DNA of 64,000 nucleotides from Acidobacteriota bacterium (GCA_019244185.1 JAFATB010000025.1:62001-126000), one strand, 5' to 3'. Positions 25,811 to 34,866 are shown, counted from the stretch's first letter. Made by a program: numbers and translations. Notes: generated by a model from the sequence alone, not told the origin.

Positions 25811-26940
25811 TCATGAAACGAGCTCTTCTCGGAATCGCGATTCTCGTCCTGCCGTACAGCGCCCACGCCCAGCAGAAAATGGACGCGGCCACGCTGCGCA
25901 ACTACGCCGCGAAAGCGCTGCCGCGCTGTCCCGGCGGCATCCTGACGCTCGACCCGATTGCCACCGGTCCGCGCAACTTCACCGCGTACACCGCGACGCT
26001 GCGCTCGTCCGATCAGTACTGCGGACAGCAGAAGTACCTGCTGTTCTCGCCGTCGACGCAACAGATCATCATCGGCAGCGTGATCGAGCTGCCCGCCGAC
26101 GGCCGCCCCGCCGCCGCGCGCGTGACGCAGAAGGGCTCGGAGCTCCTCGGCAAGCAGGTCACGGCGACGGTCGCGCCGTTCCCGCTGCCCGACGGACTCA
26201 AGGCCGTCACCATCTCGCGCGAGACGCCGAACGGCTCGTTCGGCTATCACGGCTTCATCGACGCGTCCGAGCAGTACCTCATCGTCGGCATGCGCGGCAA
26301 TCTCAACACCGATCCCGCGAAGACGCTGCGCGACACGCTCGGTACCGGCACCGCGGTCCGCCGCGGCAACGCGAAGTCGCCGCTCGAGATCATCGAGCTC
26401 TCCGACTTCGAGTGCCCCACCTGCGGCCGCGCGCACGGGCTCGTCGAGCCGATCATCCGCAAGAGTCTCGACAAGATCAACTACGCGCGCCTCGATCTCC
26501 CGCTCTTCGAAATGCACGAATGGGCACTGTCGGCAGCCATGGGCGCGCGCGCCATCCAGCGCGTGGCGCCGGCGAAGTACTGGGATTACGTCGACTACGT
26601 CTTCAAGAATCAGGAGACCATCGGCAAGCAGCAGATCGACAAGTTCGTGCAGAACTACTGCGAGGACCACGACATCGACTGGAACGCCGCGCAGAAGATC
26701 TACACGTCGAAAACCGAGCGCCAGGCGCTCCTCGATCAGGTCAGCCGCGCCTTCGCCATCGGCGTGGCGTCGACGCCGACGTACATCGTGAACGGCCAGA
26801 TCCTCGGCTTCGGCCCCGAAGGCGCGTTCACGATCGAACAGATCAAGAACGCGATCGCGGCCACCCCCGACACGCCGGCGAAAGCGAGCACCAAGCCGGC
26901 CGCGAAACCGCCGGTGAAGAGCACGAAGAAGCCGAAGTAG
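25807..26940 (+). CDS. DsbA/thioredoxin-like exported thiol oxidoreductase
   Basis: The 377-residue protein has a signal peptide (MKRALLGIAILVLPYSAHAQ), an N-terminal domain of about 160 residues with no recognised family, and a C-terminal DsbA-type thioredoxin domain (about 185-350). The latter has the active-site CPTC motif (DFECPTCGRAHG) and the cis-proline loop (VASTPTYIVNG). It probably makes or shuffles disulfides in the periplasm. The C-terminus is a Lys/Pro/Ala-rich tail. The start overlaps the rhodanese-like gene's stop (ATGA). Confidence 0.88.
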   Translation: MIMKRALLGIAILVLPYSAHAQQKMDAATLRNYAAKALPRCPGGILTLDPIATGPRNFTAYTATLRSSDQYCGQQKYLLFSPSTQQIIIGSVIELPADGRPAAARVTQKGSELLGKQVTATVAPFPLPDGLKAVTISRETPNGSFGYHGFIDASEQYLIVGMRGNLNTDPAKTLRDTLGTGTAVRRGNAKSPLEIIELSDFECPTCGRAHGLVEPIIRKSLDKINYARLDLPLFEMHEWALSAAMGARAIQRVAPAKYWDYVDYVFKNQETIGKQQIDKFVQNYCEDHDIDWNAAQKIYTSKTERQALLDQVSRAFAIGVASTPTYIVNGQILGFGPEGAFTIEQIKNAIAATPDTPAKASTKPAAKPPVKSTKKPK

Positions 26941-27729
26941 CTACAGGCCGAAACTGATCTTCGCGGCGTAGCTCCGCTTCTCCGCCTGCGTCGCCTCGAT
27001 GACGATCTTCGGCAGGAGCAGCGAGAGCTTCAGCCCGAGCGTGACGCGCTGGTCTTCGTGCCGGTCGCGGAAGACGAGCTCCGGCGTCGTCACGCGTCCC
27101 TCGGCGTTGCTGCGCGCGCGGCCATACGCGGCGTACGGCGTCAGCGGTCCGAAGCCTTTCGAGAGGAAGACCTCGACGCCGTACGTCTTGAGATCGTAGT
27201 TGTCGACGCCCCGGAGCTTCGCGTACGAGCCGCGCAGGGCGAGTGTCGGCTTCAGCAGACCGCCGTTGATGATCGGCACGTCGAGGGCGCCGCCCCAGAC
27301 GTTGATGCTGCTCCCCTGCACGCGCGAGTACATCGCGGAGATCGTCGCCGACGAGAGTCCTTTCGACACGACGACGCGCGGCACGGCGACGTAGTTGCTG
27401 ATCGAGAAGTCGTCGTTCACCGCGTGCTGCCAGTACGCGGCGTTCGTGTCGACCGGCACCGCCGTCGCGGCGACGCCGACGTCGAAGCCGAGGATGCCGC
27501 GAGCGCGCGCCGGCTCGACGGGAGTCGCGTAGATGCCCTGCGCGACGAGGCGCGAGAAGGTCGAGAACTCCTGCTGCGTCGTCGCCGGATCGAAGGAGAT
27601 GTCCTCGTTCTGCGCGAACGCAAAGGGCGCCAGCGCGCAGAGGATCAGAAGAGCTGCGACATGAGCTCGTTGCTTTGCAGAAATCCCGCGGGCGTGAACG
27701 CGACGCTCCCGCCCACCCGATGCAGCCAC
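26941..27729 (-). CDS. Probable outer-membrane beta-barrel protein
   Basis: The protein has a hydrophobic export signal (AALLILCALAPFAFAQ) and then alternating polar/nonpolar strands (VWGGALDVPIINGGLLKPTLALRGSYAKLRG, VTLGLKLSLLLPKIVIEAT) ending in a C-terminal Leu after SFG, consistent with a small barrel of about 220 residues. No specific family is recognised. The start is uncertain: GTG at 27729, inside the 3' end of hemW, gives a usual-length signal peptide, while a CTG at 27648 overlaps the hemW stop as CTGA but would leave a very short one. It is convergent with the DsbA-like gene. Confidence 0.6.
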   Translation of the reverse strand: MAASGGRERRVHARGISAKQRAHVAALLILCALAPFAFAQNEDISFDPATTQQEFSTFSRLVAQGIYATPVEPARARGILGFDVGVAATAVPVDTNAAYWQHAVNDDFSISNYVAVPRVVVSKGLSSATISAMYSRVQGSSINVWGGALDVPIINGGLLKPTLALRGSYAKLRGVDNYDLKTYGVEVFLSKGFGPLTPYAAYGRARSNAEGRVTTPELVFRDRHEDQRVTLGLKLSLLLPKIVIEATQAEKRSYAAKISFGL

Positions 27730-28736
27730 CCGTCCTTCAGTCCACGTTCCGTCCATTCGATGCCCTCCTGCCCGCATAGCTCCACGAGCCGCGCATAGTG
27801 TAAGCCGGAGGTCTGGCGCAGCCCGAGGAAGATCGCCTCGCGACGAACTTCATCGGCGCCGAGCGTTTCGTGGAAGTCGCGCGCGTGCGGCGCGGCGTCG
27901 ATGTAGCGGCGAAGGTCGCGCGTATTCGCGAAGCGCTCGCCGCCGATGAACGAGTGCGCGCCGAGGCCGAAGCCGTGATATTCGCCGCGCGTCCAATAGC
28001 GAAGGTTGTGGCGGCAGATCTCGCCGTCGCGCGCGAAATTGCTGATCTCGTACTGCGCGAGCCCCGCGCGCGCGAGACGTTCGATCGCGTCGACGTACAG
28101 CGTCGCCACGAGGTCGTCGTCCGGCAACGTCACGCGCCCGCGCTCGACCTGCACGCCGAGCGGCGTCTTCTCGTCGAGGTCGAGCATGTATAGCGAGAGA
28201 TGCCCCGCGCCGAGGTCGACCGCGGTGTCGAGCGTCTCGCGAAACGACTCGGATGTCTGTCCCGGCAACCCGAGCATGAGATCGAGGTTCGTGCGCATGC
28301 CGCTCGCGGCGACGGCGCGGATCGCCTCGATCGCGCGCACGCGATCGTGCACGCGCGCAATCGCGCGCAGCTCGTCGTCGTGAAACGACTGCACGCCGAT
28401 GGAGACGCGATTCACGCCGAGCGCGCGCCACCCCTCGATCGCATCCGAGGTCACGTCCTCGGGATTCGCCTCGATCGAAAGCTCCGCATCATCCGCGATC
28501 GCGAATCGCTCGCGCAGCCGCGCAAACACGCGCTCGAGCAACGCGACTGAAGTCCGCGACGGCGTCCCCCCGCCAAAGTACACCGTGCCCACCGCGCTGC
28601 CCCGCGGCGCCGCCTCGATCTCGCGCAGCAACGCCTCGACGTACGCCTCCTGCTGCGAGAGATCGGTCGAGATCGCGAACGGGCAGTAGGTGCAGTGGGT
28701 GTGGCAGAACGGGAGGTGGAGGTAGAGGGAGAACAT
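27645..28736 (-). CDS. hemW: HemW-like radical SAM heme chaperone
   Basis: This 363-residue radical SAM protein has the cluster motif CHTHCTYC near the N-terminus (MFSLYLHLPFCHTHC), the GGGTPS motif, ANPEDV, GVQSFHDDELRAI and a HemN C-terminal domain. The lack of the extra N-terminal residues found in HemN, and the CxxxCxxC spacing, point to HemW, which inserts heme into respiratory enzymes, rather than coproporphyrinogen dehydrogenase. ATG 28736 is chosen because the frame upstream runs into a palindromic repeat; that repeat abuts the start codon and no Shine-Dalgarno is visible. Confidence 0.88.
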   Translation of the reverse strand: MFSLYLHLPFCHTHCTYCPFAISTDLSQQEAYVEALLREIEAAPRGSAVGTVYFGGGTPSRTSVALLERVFARLRERFAIADDAELSIEANPEDVTSDAIEGWRALGVNRVSIGVQSFHDDELRAIARVHDRVRAIEAIRAVAASGMRTNLDLMLGLPGQTSESFRETLDTAVDLGAGHLSLYMLDLDEKTPLGVQVERGRVTLPDDDLVATLYVDAIERLARAGLAQYEISNFARDGEICRHNLRYWTRGEYHGFGLGAHSFIGGERFANTRDLRRYIDAAPHARDFHETLGADEVRREAIFLGLRQTSGLHYARLVELCGQEGIEWTERGLKDGWLHRVGGSVAFTPAGFLQSNELMSQLF

Positions 28737-28737
28737 C

Positions 28738-28825
28738 GAATGCAGAACGCAGAATGAAGAATTGAGAATTCGCGCCGTGCGCGCTTTCTTCATTCTGCAT
28801 TCTGCGTTCTGCATTCTTCATTCAT
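28738..28825. repeat. TTCTGCN palindromic element, copy A
   Basis: The left arm (28738-28771) reads GAATGCAGAACGCAGAATGA and on; the right arm (28785-28825) is largely its complement, TTCTTCATTCTGC...TTCTGCATTC. The arms flank a GC-rich centre (GCGCCGTGCGCGC) and can form a long hairpin. It lies between the divergent hemW and HD-GYP genes, 2 nt from the hemW start codon. Confidence 0.85.
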
Positions 28826-28848
28826 CGTTCCCTTATACTTTTCCCGCA

Positions 28849-30573
28849 ATGCCCTCCCTCCCCGCTCCCCGCCCCCGTCTTCTCTGGACTCTCCTCGGAG
28901 CCATGGTGCTGGTGGGGCTGTTGCCGCTCGTCGTCTCGCACTACTTTCTGATCGGCATCAACCGCGAGTCGCTCGAGACGCTGGAGAAGAAGTATCTGAC
29001 GCGCTCCGCGGTCGGGATCGCGGACGATCTCGAGAACCTCCTCGCGAGCAATCATCAGCAGCTGGCGCAGATCGGCGGGAGCATCCGCATGATGCGCGAG
29101 GCGCTGCCGGCGGGCACGGATCCCTTCACGCAATCGGGGCAGGGACGCTGGATCGCCGACTTCATCACGCCGGACAGCGATCTCATCGCGCTGCGCGCGC
29201 TCAACACGGGCGGCACCGGCGCGGAGGCGATGCCCGCGGAGATCGACGCGGCGGTGCTCAAGGAAATGAACCTCGCGCGCGACGTCGCGCTCGCGGGGCA
29301 GGAATCGACCGGGCACATCATCGAGCTCGCGTCGACGAATCAACCCGCGGTGGTGCTCTCCGTCCCCGTGAAGGACGGCAACACGATCGTCGGCGCGGTC
29401 GTGGGACTCGTGAGCCTGCGCCGCATCGTCGAGCGCGTGCGCGAAGAAGGCAAAGGCGACGTCGCCGCGTTCCTCGTCGACCGCGACGGACGCGTCCTCA
29501 TCCACAGCGAGCCGTCGATCGAAGTGCAGCATCCGAGCTACGCGAACCTGAAGATCGTGCAGGACTTCATGCGCGCGCCGCTGCGGCTCACGGAGTCGTA
29601 TCAGGAGTCGCGCGACGGCCGGACGGTGAAGCTCCTCGGCACCGTCGCACCGGCGCGGCCGAACGTCGGCGTCATCGTGCAGAAGCCGGAAGCGCGCGCC
29701 TTCGCGTCGGTCGATCAGATGATCCGCGCGACGATCCAGTGGGGCGCGATCGCGCTGCTCCTCGCCATCGCGTTCTCGACCTTCTTCGCGTCCGGCATCG
29801 CGCGGCCGATCCGCGTCCTCGCCGAACGCACGCGCGAGATCGCGCAAGGCAACTACCAGCAGCGCGTCGCGCTGAAGACGCACAACGAGATCGGCGACCT
29901 CGCGCAGAACTTCAACGTGATGTCGGAGTCGATCGAGCACGCGGTCGAACAGCTCAAACGCGCCGCGCACGAGAATCATCTGCTCTTCATCAACTCCGTG
30001 CGCATGCTCGCCGCCGCGATCGACGCGAAGGATCCGTACACGCGCGGCCATTCCGAACGCGTCGCGCGCTACTCGATCGGCATCGGCAAGAACCTCGGCC
30101 TGCCTGACAAAGAGATGCGCGACCTCCGCATCAGCGCGCTGCTGCACGACGTCGGCAAGATCGGCATCGACGACCGCATCCTGCGCAAGCCCGGCGCGCT
30201 CAGCGACGACGAGTTCGATATCATGAAGCAGCATCCCGCGAAGGGCGCGGCGATCATGGCCGGCGTCGCGCAGCTGATCGACATCATCCCGGGCATGAAG
30301 TACCACCACGAGAAGTGGTCCGGCGGCGGCTATCCCGACGGCCTCGAAGGCGAACAGATTCCGGTGCAGGCGCGCATCGTGGCCATCGCCGACACGTTCG
30401 ACGCGATGACGACGAACCGTCCGTATCAGAAGGCGATGGAGCTCGGCTACGTCGTCGAGAAGATCAAGAGCTTCGCCGGCACGCGCTTCGATCCGCGCGT
30501 GGTCGAGGCGTTCGTGCAGGCCGTCAAGCGCGGCGACATCCAGATCGACGAGCAAGTGCGAGGCGCCGCCTGA
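28849..30573 (+). CDS. Membrane sensor with HAMP and HD-GYP c-di-GMP phosphodiesterase domain
   Basis: The 574-residue protein has an N-terminal helix (about 12-33), a periplasmic double-Cache-like sensing region (about 40-300), a second helix (about 305-325), HAMP (about 327-380) and a C-terminal HD-GYP domain (about 395-560) with HSERVARYS, LLHDVGKIGIDD, YHHEKWSGGGYPDGL and IADTFDAMTTNRPY. HD-GYP proteins degrade cyclic di-GMP. ATG 28849 is chosen; TATACT at 28834-28839 is a plausible -10 element. The TPR gene overlaps its stop. Confidence 0.92.
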   Translation: MPSLPAPRPRLLWTLLGAMVLVGLLPLVVSHYFLIGINRESLETLEKKYLTRSAVGIADDLENLLASNHQQLAQIGGSIRMMREALPAGTDPFTQSGQGRWIADFITPDSDLIALRALNTGGTGAEAMPAEIDAAVLKEMNLARDVALAGQESTGHIIELASTNQPAVVLSVPVKDGNTIVGAVVGLVSLRRIVERVREEGKGDVAAFLVDRDGRVLIHSEPSIEVQHPSYANLKIVQDFMRAPLRLTESYQESRDGRTVKLLGTVAPARPNVGVIVQKPEARAFASVDQMIRATIQWGAIALLLAIAFSTFFASGIARPIRVLAERTREIAQGNYQQRVALKTHNEIGDLAQNFNVMSESIEHAVEQLKRAAHENHLLFINSVRMLAAAIDAKDPYTRGHSERVARYSIGIGKNLGLPDKEMRDLRISALLHDVGKIGIDDRILRKPGALSDDEFDIMKQHPAKGAAIMAGVAQLIDIIPGMKYHHEKWSGGGYPDGLEGEQIPVQARIVAIADTFDAMTTNRPYQKAMELGYVVEKIKSFAGTRFDPRVVEAFVQAVKRGDIQIDEQVRGAA

Positions 30574-31283
30574 CCCGGCTTCTCCTCGCGCTGCTCGTTG
30601 CCGTTCCTCTCTTCGCCGCGTCGAGCTCCGCCTGCGACCGCAGCGTCTCGTACATCCTGCGCGGCGAGTACGACGCGGCGCTGAAGCAACTGCAGGGCGC
30701 GAAAGCCTCCGGCGGATCCGCCGCCGAGCTCGAAGATCTCCGCGGACTCGCGCAGCTGCTCGCTGGCGACGCGCGCGGCGCGCTGGCGAGCTTCGACCGC
30801 GCGCTCGCGTTGCAGCCGAAGCTCGACTCCGCGCGCCTCAATCGCGGCGTGGCGCTGCTGCAGCTCGGCCAGTACGCGAACGCGTCGGCGCAGCTCGAAG
30901 CGCTCTTCGCCGACGAGCACGCGGCGCATCGCGCCGACGCCGCGTATCACGACGCCATCGCCCTCGATCGCCTCGGCCGCGCCGCCGATGCCGAGGCGTG
31001 GCTCGACAAGGCACGCGCACTCGATGAGACGCTCGACGCCGCGCTGCTCTATCAGGGCGCGCTGCGCGAGCGCCGCGGCGACCTGCAGTCTGCCGGCCGC
31101 GCGTATCTCGCGTACCTCAACGCGCATCCCGACTCGACGCAGGCGATGCTGCGCTTCGGTCTCGCCGCGCAGAAGTCGGGACGCATCGACGTCGCGAAAC
31201 AATATCTGCAGAAAGTCATCGCGCAGGCGCCGCGCTCGCTCGACGCGGTCGAGGCGCGGAAGTACCTCGTGCTGTGGGAGTAG
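30570..31283 (+). CDS. Exported TPR-repeat protein, probable CTG start
   Basis: The frame encodes a signal peptide (TRLLLALLVAVPLFAASSSA) and at least five tetratricopeptide repeats (DARGALASFDRALALQPKLD, QYANASAQLEALF, RAADAEAWLDKARALD, DLQSAGRAYLAYLNAHPDS, RIDVAKQYLQKVIAQAPRS). TPR arrays mediate protein-protein contacts; here probably in the periplasm. No ATG, GTG or TTG is in a sensible position. The CTG at 30570 overlaps the HD-GYP stop (CTGA) and gives a well-formed signal peptide, so non-canonical initiation is proposed. The length from it is 237 residues. Confidence 0.72.
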   Translation: MTRLLLALLVAVPLFAASSSACDRSVSYILRGEYDAALKQLQGAKASGGSAAELEDLRGLAQLLAGDARGALASFDRALALQPKLDSARLNRGVALLQLGQYANASAQLEALFADEHAAHRADAAYHDAIALDRLGRAADAEAWLDKARALDETLDAALLYQGALRERRGDLQSAGRAYLAYLNAHPDSTQAMLRFGLAAQKSGRIDVAKQYLQKVIAQAPRSLDAVEARKYLVLWE

Positions 31284-31287
31284 CCGC

Positions 31288-31647
31288 GTGTTCCGCCTGA
31301 TCCTGCACGAGCTGCTCGCAACGACTTCCGGCGCCATCGCGGCGCTGTTCCTCGACTATGAAGGCGAGACCGTGGAGCTGGTCTGCGACCGCGATCTCGA
31401 CGACCACACGCTGCGCATCCTCGGCGCATACCAGGGCATCTTCCTCACGCGCCTGCGCGAGCTCTGCGCGCACCTCGAGGCGGGCGCGCCGCAGCGCTAC
31501 AAGATCGACTTCGCCGAGCACAGCGTGCTCAGCTCCGATCTGAAGGACGGCTACTACCTCGTCCTCCTCGCCGACGCCACGCTCAATGAGGGCGTGGCGT
31601 GGCGGAAGATCGAGAAGTGCCGCGAGCGGCTGCTTGCGGAGATCTGA
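31288..31647 (+). CDS. Small protein, possible roadblock/LC7-type domain
   Basis: This 119-residue protein (GTG start) begins FRLILHELLATTSGAIAALFLDYEGETVELV and has mixed alpha/beta pattern and length consistent with roadblock/LC7 proteins, which regulate small GTPases such as MglA. No MglA-type GTPase is next to it. The family call is tentative. It follows the TPR gene by 4 nt and is probably cotranscribed. Confidence 0.5.
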   Translation: MFRLILHELLATTSGAIAALFLDYEGETVELVCDRDLDDHTLRILGAYQGIFLTRLRELCAHLEAGAPQRYKIDFAEHSVLSSDLKDGYYLVLLADATLNEGVAWRKIEKCRERLLAEI

Positions 31648-31651
31648 GCCG

Positions 31652-31966
31652 CTACGATTCTTCGAGCGCCTCGAGACTGGAGAGGATGCTCTCGATGCGG
31701 TCGCGCACTTCGCCGCGCTCGCGTTTGAAGCGGTCGTGTTCTTCCTCGAGCGACTCGAGGCGCGTGGACGTGTCGTCGTGATCGCGCAGGCGCGACTCGA
31801 GCTCGTCGACGCGCGCGCGCAGCTGTTCGCGCTCGCGGCGCAGGTCCTGAATCATGGCCACGGCTTTCTCGACGCGCTCGCCGAGGCGCGCGAGAATCTC
31901 GCTCTCGCCGCTGGTGTCGGTATCGGCGTCGGACGTCGTGGAATCGTTGTCTCGGTTCTTTTTCAT
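31652..31966 (-). CDS. Coiled-coil protein, ZapB-like
   Basis: This 104-residue highly charged protein has a disordered acidic N-terminus (MKKNRDNDSTTSDADTDTSG) and a continuous coiled coil (about residues 30-100: IQDLRREREQLRARVDELESRL). It resembles short coiled-coil division factors such as ZapB, but heptads alone give weak family evidence. It is convergent with the roadblock-like gene, with 4 nt between stops. Confidence 0.55.
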   Translation of the reverse strand: MKKNRDNDSTTSDADTDTSGESEILARLGERVEKAVAMIQDLRREREQLRARVDELESRLRDHDDTSTRLESLEEEHDRFKRERGEVRDRIESILSSLEALEES

Positions 31967-31984
31967 AGGCGGCGCGGATTGTAG

Positions 31985-32554
31985 CTATTTCTTCGCCGGA
32001 GTCAGCAGCCCAATGCGCTCGTTCCTGCGCGACGCGTCCATGACGCGCTGCAGACGCCGCTCGCGCGTCGCCTCCTGCTTGGCCGACATCACGTGGAACG
32101 AGAGCCAGCGGCGATAGCCCGGCGGCTGCGCTGCCCAGAACTTCCATGCTTTCGCGTCGGCGCGGAACTTCTCCTCGTACTCCGGCGAGAGCTCGCGCGG
32201 CTGTTCCGCGTACGAGTACACCGCGGGCTTTCCCCGCTCGAAGGCCGCGAGTCCGGCCGGCTGGATGCGGCCGAGCGCGCGCAGCTCGTCGAAGCGTTTG
32301 AGGTTCACCTTGCTCCACTTGCTCTGCGCGCGTCGCGGCGTGAAGCGGATCGTGTAGCTCGTGTCGTCGAGTCGCCGCCGCACGCCGTCGATCCAGCCGA
32401 AGCAGAGCGCCTCGTCGACCGACTCCGGCCAGGTCATGCTCTTCTTTCCCGAGTCGACCTTGTGGAAGCCGACGAGCAGCTCGGTCGCGGATTCGTGGTG
32501 CTTCGCGAGCCAGCGGCGGAAGGCGGCGGGAGTCTCGAAGAAGGTCGGCGTCAC
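31985..32554 (-). CDS. YdeI/OmpD-associated family protein
   Basis: This 189-residue protein has the YdeI signature: FRRWLAKHHESATELLVGFHKVDSGKKSMTWPESVDEALCFGWIDGVRRRLDD and KWSKVNLKRFDELRALGRIQPAGLAAFE. Members are small cytoplasmic proteins; some are linked with antimicrobial-peptide tolerance. The GTG start at 32554 follows the meaB stop by 10 nt. Confidence 0.85.
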   Translation of the reverse strand: MTPTFFETPAAFRRWLAKHHESATELLVGFHKVDSGKKSMTWPESVDEALCFGWIDGVRRRLDDTSYTIRFTPRRAQSKWSKVNLKRFDELRALGRIQPAGLAAFERGKPAVYSYAEQPRELSPEYEEKFRADAKAWKFWAAQPPGYRRWLSFHVMSAKQEATRERRLQRVMDASRRNERIGLLTPAKK

Positions 32555-32564
32555 GCGGAGGATT

Positions 32565-33515
32565 TTAGAATCGCACGCGCCCGAGGACGCTCTCCGCGGC
32601 GTCGTGCGGATTGTTGCGCTTGTGCAGCACGTCGTCGAGCATCGACTCGTACGCGTCGCGCGGAATCGTGCCGCCGATGACGCGCGCCATGAAGCCTTCT
32701 TTGAGCTGCGTCTCGATGCGGATGCGCACGCGGTCGCGGTTGCGCCGCACGAGCTCCCCCGATTCGGCGAGGTAGTCGTAGTGCTTCGCGATCGCGGCGT
32801 CGAGATCGTCGATGCCTTCGCGGCGCGACGCCACCGTCTTCACGATCGGCGGCACCCAGTCGCCGTGCTCTTCGACGAGCGACATCATCATCGTGATCTC
32901 GGTGACGGTCTTGTCCGCGCCGGGACGATCGGCTTTGTTGACGACGAAGACGTCGCCGATCTCCATGATGCCCGCCTTGATCGCCTGAATGTCGTCGCCC
33001 ATCCCCGGCACGAGCACGACGAGGTTCGTCTGCACGGTGCGTACGACTTCGACTTCGTCCTGCCCGACGCCGACGGTCTCGACGAGCACGACGTCGAAGC
33101 CGGCGGCGTCGAGGATGTCGACGACGTCGTTGGTCGCTTTCGCCAGTCCGCCGAGAAAGCCGCGCGTGGCCATCGAGCGGATGAAGACGCCGCGGTCGGT
33201 GTAGAGCTCCGTCATGCGGATGCGATCGCCGAGGATCGCGCCGCCGGTGAACGGCGAGGTCGGATCGACGGCGATGATCCCGACGCGCTTCTCCCGCGCG
33301 CGGTAATGCTTGGCCAGCGCCGCTACGAGCGTCGACTTCCCCGCGCCGGGCGAGCCGGTGATGCCGATGATGCGCGCGCGTCCGGTCGCCGGATAGACCT
33401 CCGCGAGCAGCTTCGCCGCGCGCGCATCGTGCGACTCGACGAGCGAGATCGCCTGCCCGAGAGCGCGCGGACGGCCGGAGGTGACGGCGGAGGCGAGAGC
33501 GTGGAGGTCCGTCAT
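32565..33515 (-). CDS. meaB: MeaB, methylmalonyl-CoA mutase-associated GTPase
   Basis: This 316-residue G3E-family P-loop GTPase has Walker A GITGSPGAGKSTLV, VDPTSPFTGGAILGDR, ETVGVGQDEVEV and the NKAD base-recognition motif. MeaB/MMAA chaperones adenosylcobalamin loading and protects methylmalonyl-CoA mutase. No mutase is in the window; the acyl-CoA dehydrogenase upstream fits a shared acyl-CoA/propionate role. A palindromic repeat begins 11 nt upstream of the ATG and no Shine-Dalgarno is visible. Confidence 0.93.
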   Translation of the reverse strand: MTDLHALASAVTSGRPRALGQAISLVESHDARAAKLLAEVYPATGRARIIGITGSPGAGKSTLVAALAKHYRAREKRVGIIAVDPTSPFTGGAILGDRIRMTELYTDRGVFIRSMATRGFLGGLAKATNDVVDILDAAGFDVVLVETVGVGQDEVEVVRTVQTNLVVLVPGMGDDIQAIKAGIMEIGDVFVVNKADRPGADKTVTEITMMMSLVEEHGDWVPPIVKTVASRREGIDDLDAAIAKHYDYLAESGELVRRNRDRVRIRIETQLKEGFMARVIGGTIPRDAYESMLDDVLHKRNNPHDAAESVLGRVRF

Positions 33516-33525
33516 GGGAAAAGCT

Positions 33526-33622
33526 GAATGAAGAACGCAGAACGCAGAACGTAGAACGTAGAAAGGAGCACCGGTCTCCCCTTTCTCAATTCTTCATTCT
33601 GCGTTCTGCATTCTTCATTCAT
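33526..33622. repeat. TTCTGCN palindromic element, copy B
   Basis: The left arm begins GAATGAAGAACGCAGAACGC at 33526; the right arm TTCTCAATTCTTCATTCTGC ends at 33622. The centre has AAAGGAGCAC, shared with copy C at 55165. It fills the gap between the acyl-CoA dehydrogenase stop and the meaB start, both on the reverse strand. Confidence 0.85.
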
Positions 33623-33633
33623 CGTCCTACGCC

Positions 33634-34776
33634 TCACTCCGCCAACAGGTTCCGCGCAATCACGACGCGCTGAATCTCCGACGTTCCCTCGCCGATCGTG
33701 CACAGCTTCACGTCGCGATAGTACTTCTCCGCCGGGAACTCTTTGATGAAGCCGTAGCCGCCGAAGATCTGCACGCCTTTCTCGGTCGCGCGCACCGCGA
33801 CCTCGGACGCATACAGCTTCGCCATCGCCGAGAACTGCGTCACGCGCTCGCCCGCGTCCTTGATCGTCGCGGCGCGATGGCAGAGCAGGCGCGCGGCGTC
33901 GATCTCCGTAGCCATGTCGGCAAGCATGAACTGGATCGCCTGGAAGCTGGCGATGGCCTGGCCGAACGCCTGCCGCTGTTTCGCATAGCCGCGCGCGGCC
34001 TCGTACGCGCCGCGCGCGATGCCGACGGCGAGCGCGCCGATCGAGATGCGGCCGCCGTCGAGGACTTTCATCGAGTCGATGAAGCCGTAGCCGAGCTTGC
34101 CGAGCACGTTCGCGTCGGGAACGCGGCAGTCTTCGAGCACGAGCTCCGCGGTGTCGGAGACGCGCATGCCGAGCTTGTTCTCTTTCTTGCCGGGACGGAT
34201 GCCGTCGCGGTCCATCTCCACCGCGAACGCGGTGATGCCGTGCTTCTTGTCCTCGCGATCGGTGACCGCGAGCACGACCGCGATGTTCGCGTACGTCGCG
34301 TTGGTGATGAAGTTCTTCGTGCCGTTGATCACCCACTCGTCGCCGTCTTTCACGGCAACCGTTCGCATGCCCGAGGCGTCGCTGCCGGAGCCGGGCTCGG
34401 TGAGTCCCCACGCGCCGATCCATTCGCCGGACGTGAGCTTCGGCAGCCACTGCTTCTTCTGCTCTTCATTGCCGGCGAGGTAGATATGACCGGTGCACAG
34501 GGAATTGTGCGCCGCCACGCTGAGCGCGAACCCGCTGTCGACGACGCCGAGCTCCTCGATGACGTTCACGTAGTCGACGTACGAGAGCCCCGCGCCGCCG
34601 TATTGTTCCGGAATCGTGACACCGAGCATTCCGAGCTCGCCGGCGCGCTTGAACGTGTCGACGGGGAAATGCTGCGCCTCGTCCCACTCCGCGAGGTTCG
34701 GTTTGATCTCGCTTTCCGCGAAATCACGCACCATTTGCTGGATCTGTAGCTGTTCCTCGGTGAGACGGAAATCCAT
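33634..34776 (-). CDS. Acyl-CoA dehydrogenase
   Basis: This 380-residue flavoprotein has the family layout: helical N-domain, LTEPGSGSDASGM, NGTKNFITNA, and the C-terminal catalytic segment CTIGEGTSEIQRVVIAR with the base Glu at the position used by short/medium-chain enzymes. It oxidises acyl-CoA to enoyl-CoA, passing electrons to ETF. The start MDFRLTEEQLQIQQ is typical. Chain-length preference cannot be set from sequence alone. Confidence 0.93.
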   Translation of the reverse strand: MDFRLTEEQLQIQQMVRDFAESEIKPNLAEWDEAQHFPVDTFKRAGELGMLGVTIPEQYGGAGLSYVDYVNVIEELGVVDSGFALSVAAHNSLCTGHIYLAGNEEQKKQWLPKLTSGEWIGAWGLTEPGSGSDASGMRTVAVKDGDEWVINGTKNFITNATYANIAVVLAVTDREDKKHGITAFAVEMDRDGIRPGKKENKLGMRVSDTAELVLEDCRVPDANVLGKLGYGFIDSMKVLDGGRISIGALAVGIARGAYEAARGYAKQRQAFGQAIASFQAIQFMLADMATEIDAARLLCHRAATIKDAGERVTQFSAMAKLYASEVAVRATEKGVQIFGGYGFIKEFPAEKYYRDVKLCTIGEGTSEIQRVVIARNLLAE

Positions 34777-34866
34777 GTGCAGGCACTCCTCAGGGGTTTT
34801 TGTTGCGATGCGACTTCGGTAAGCGGCGGCGGATTCTACACCGCCCGCGCATGGCAGAATGGTTTC

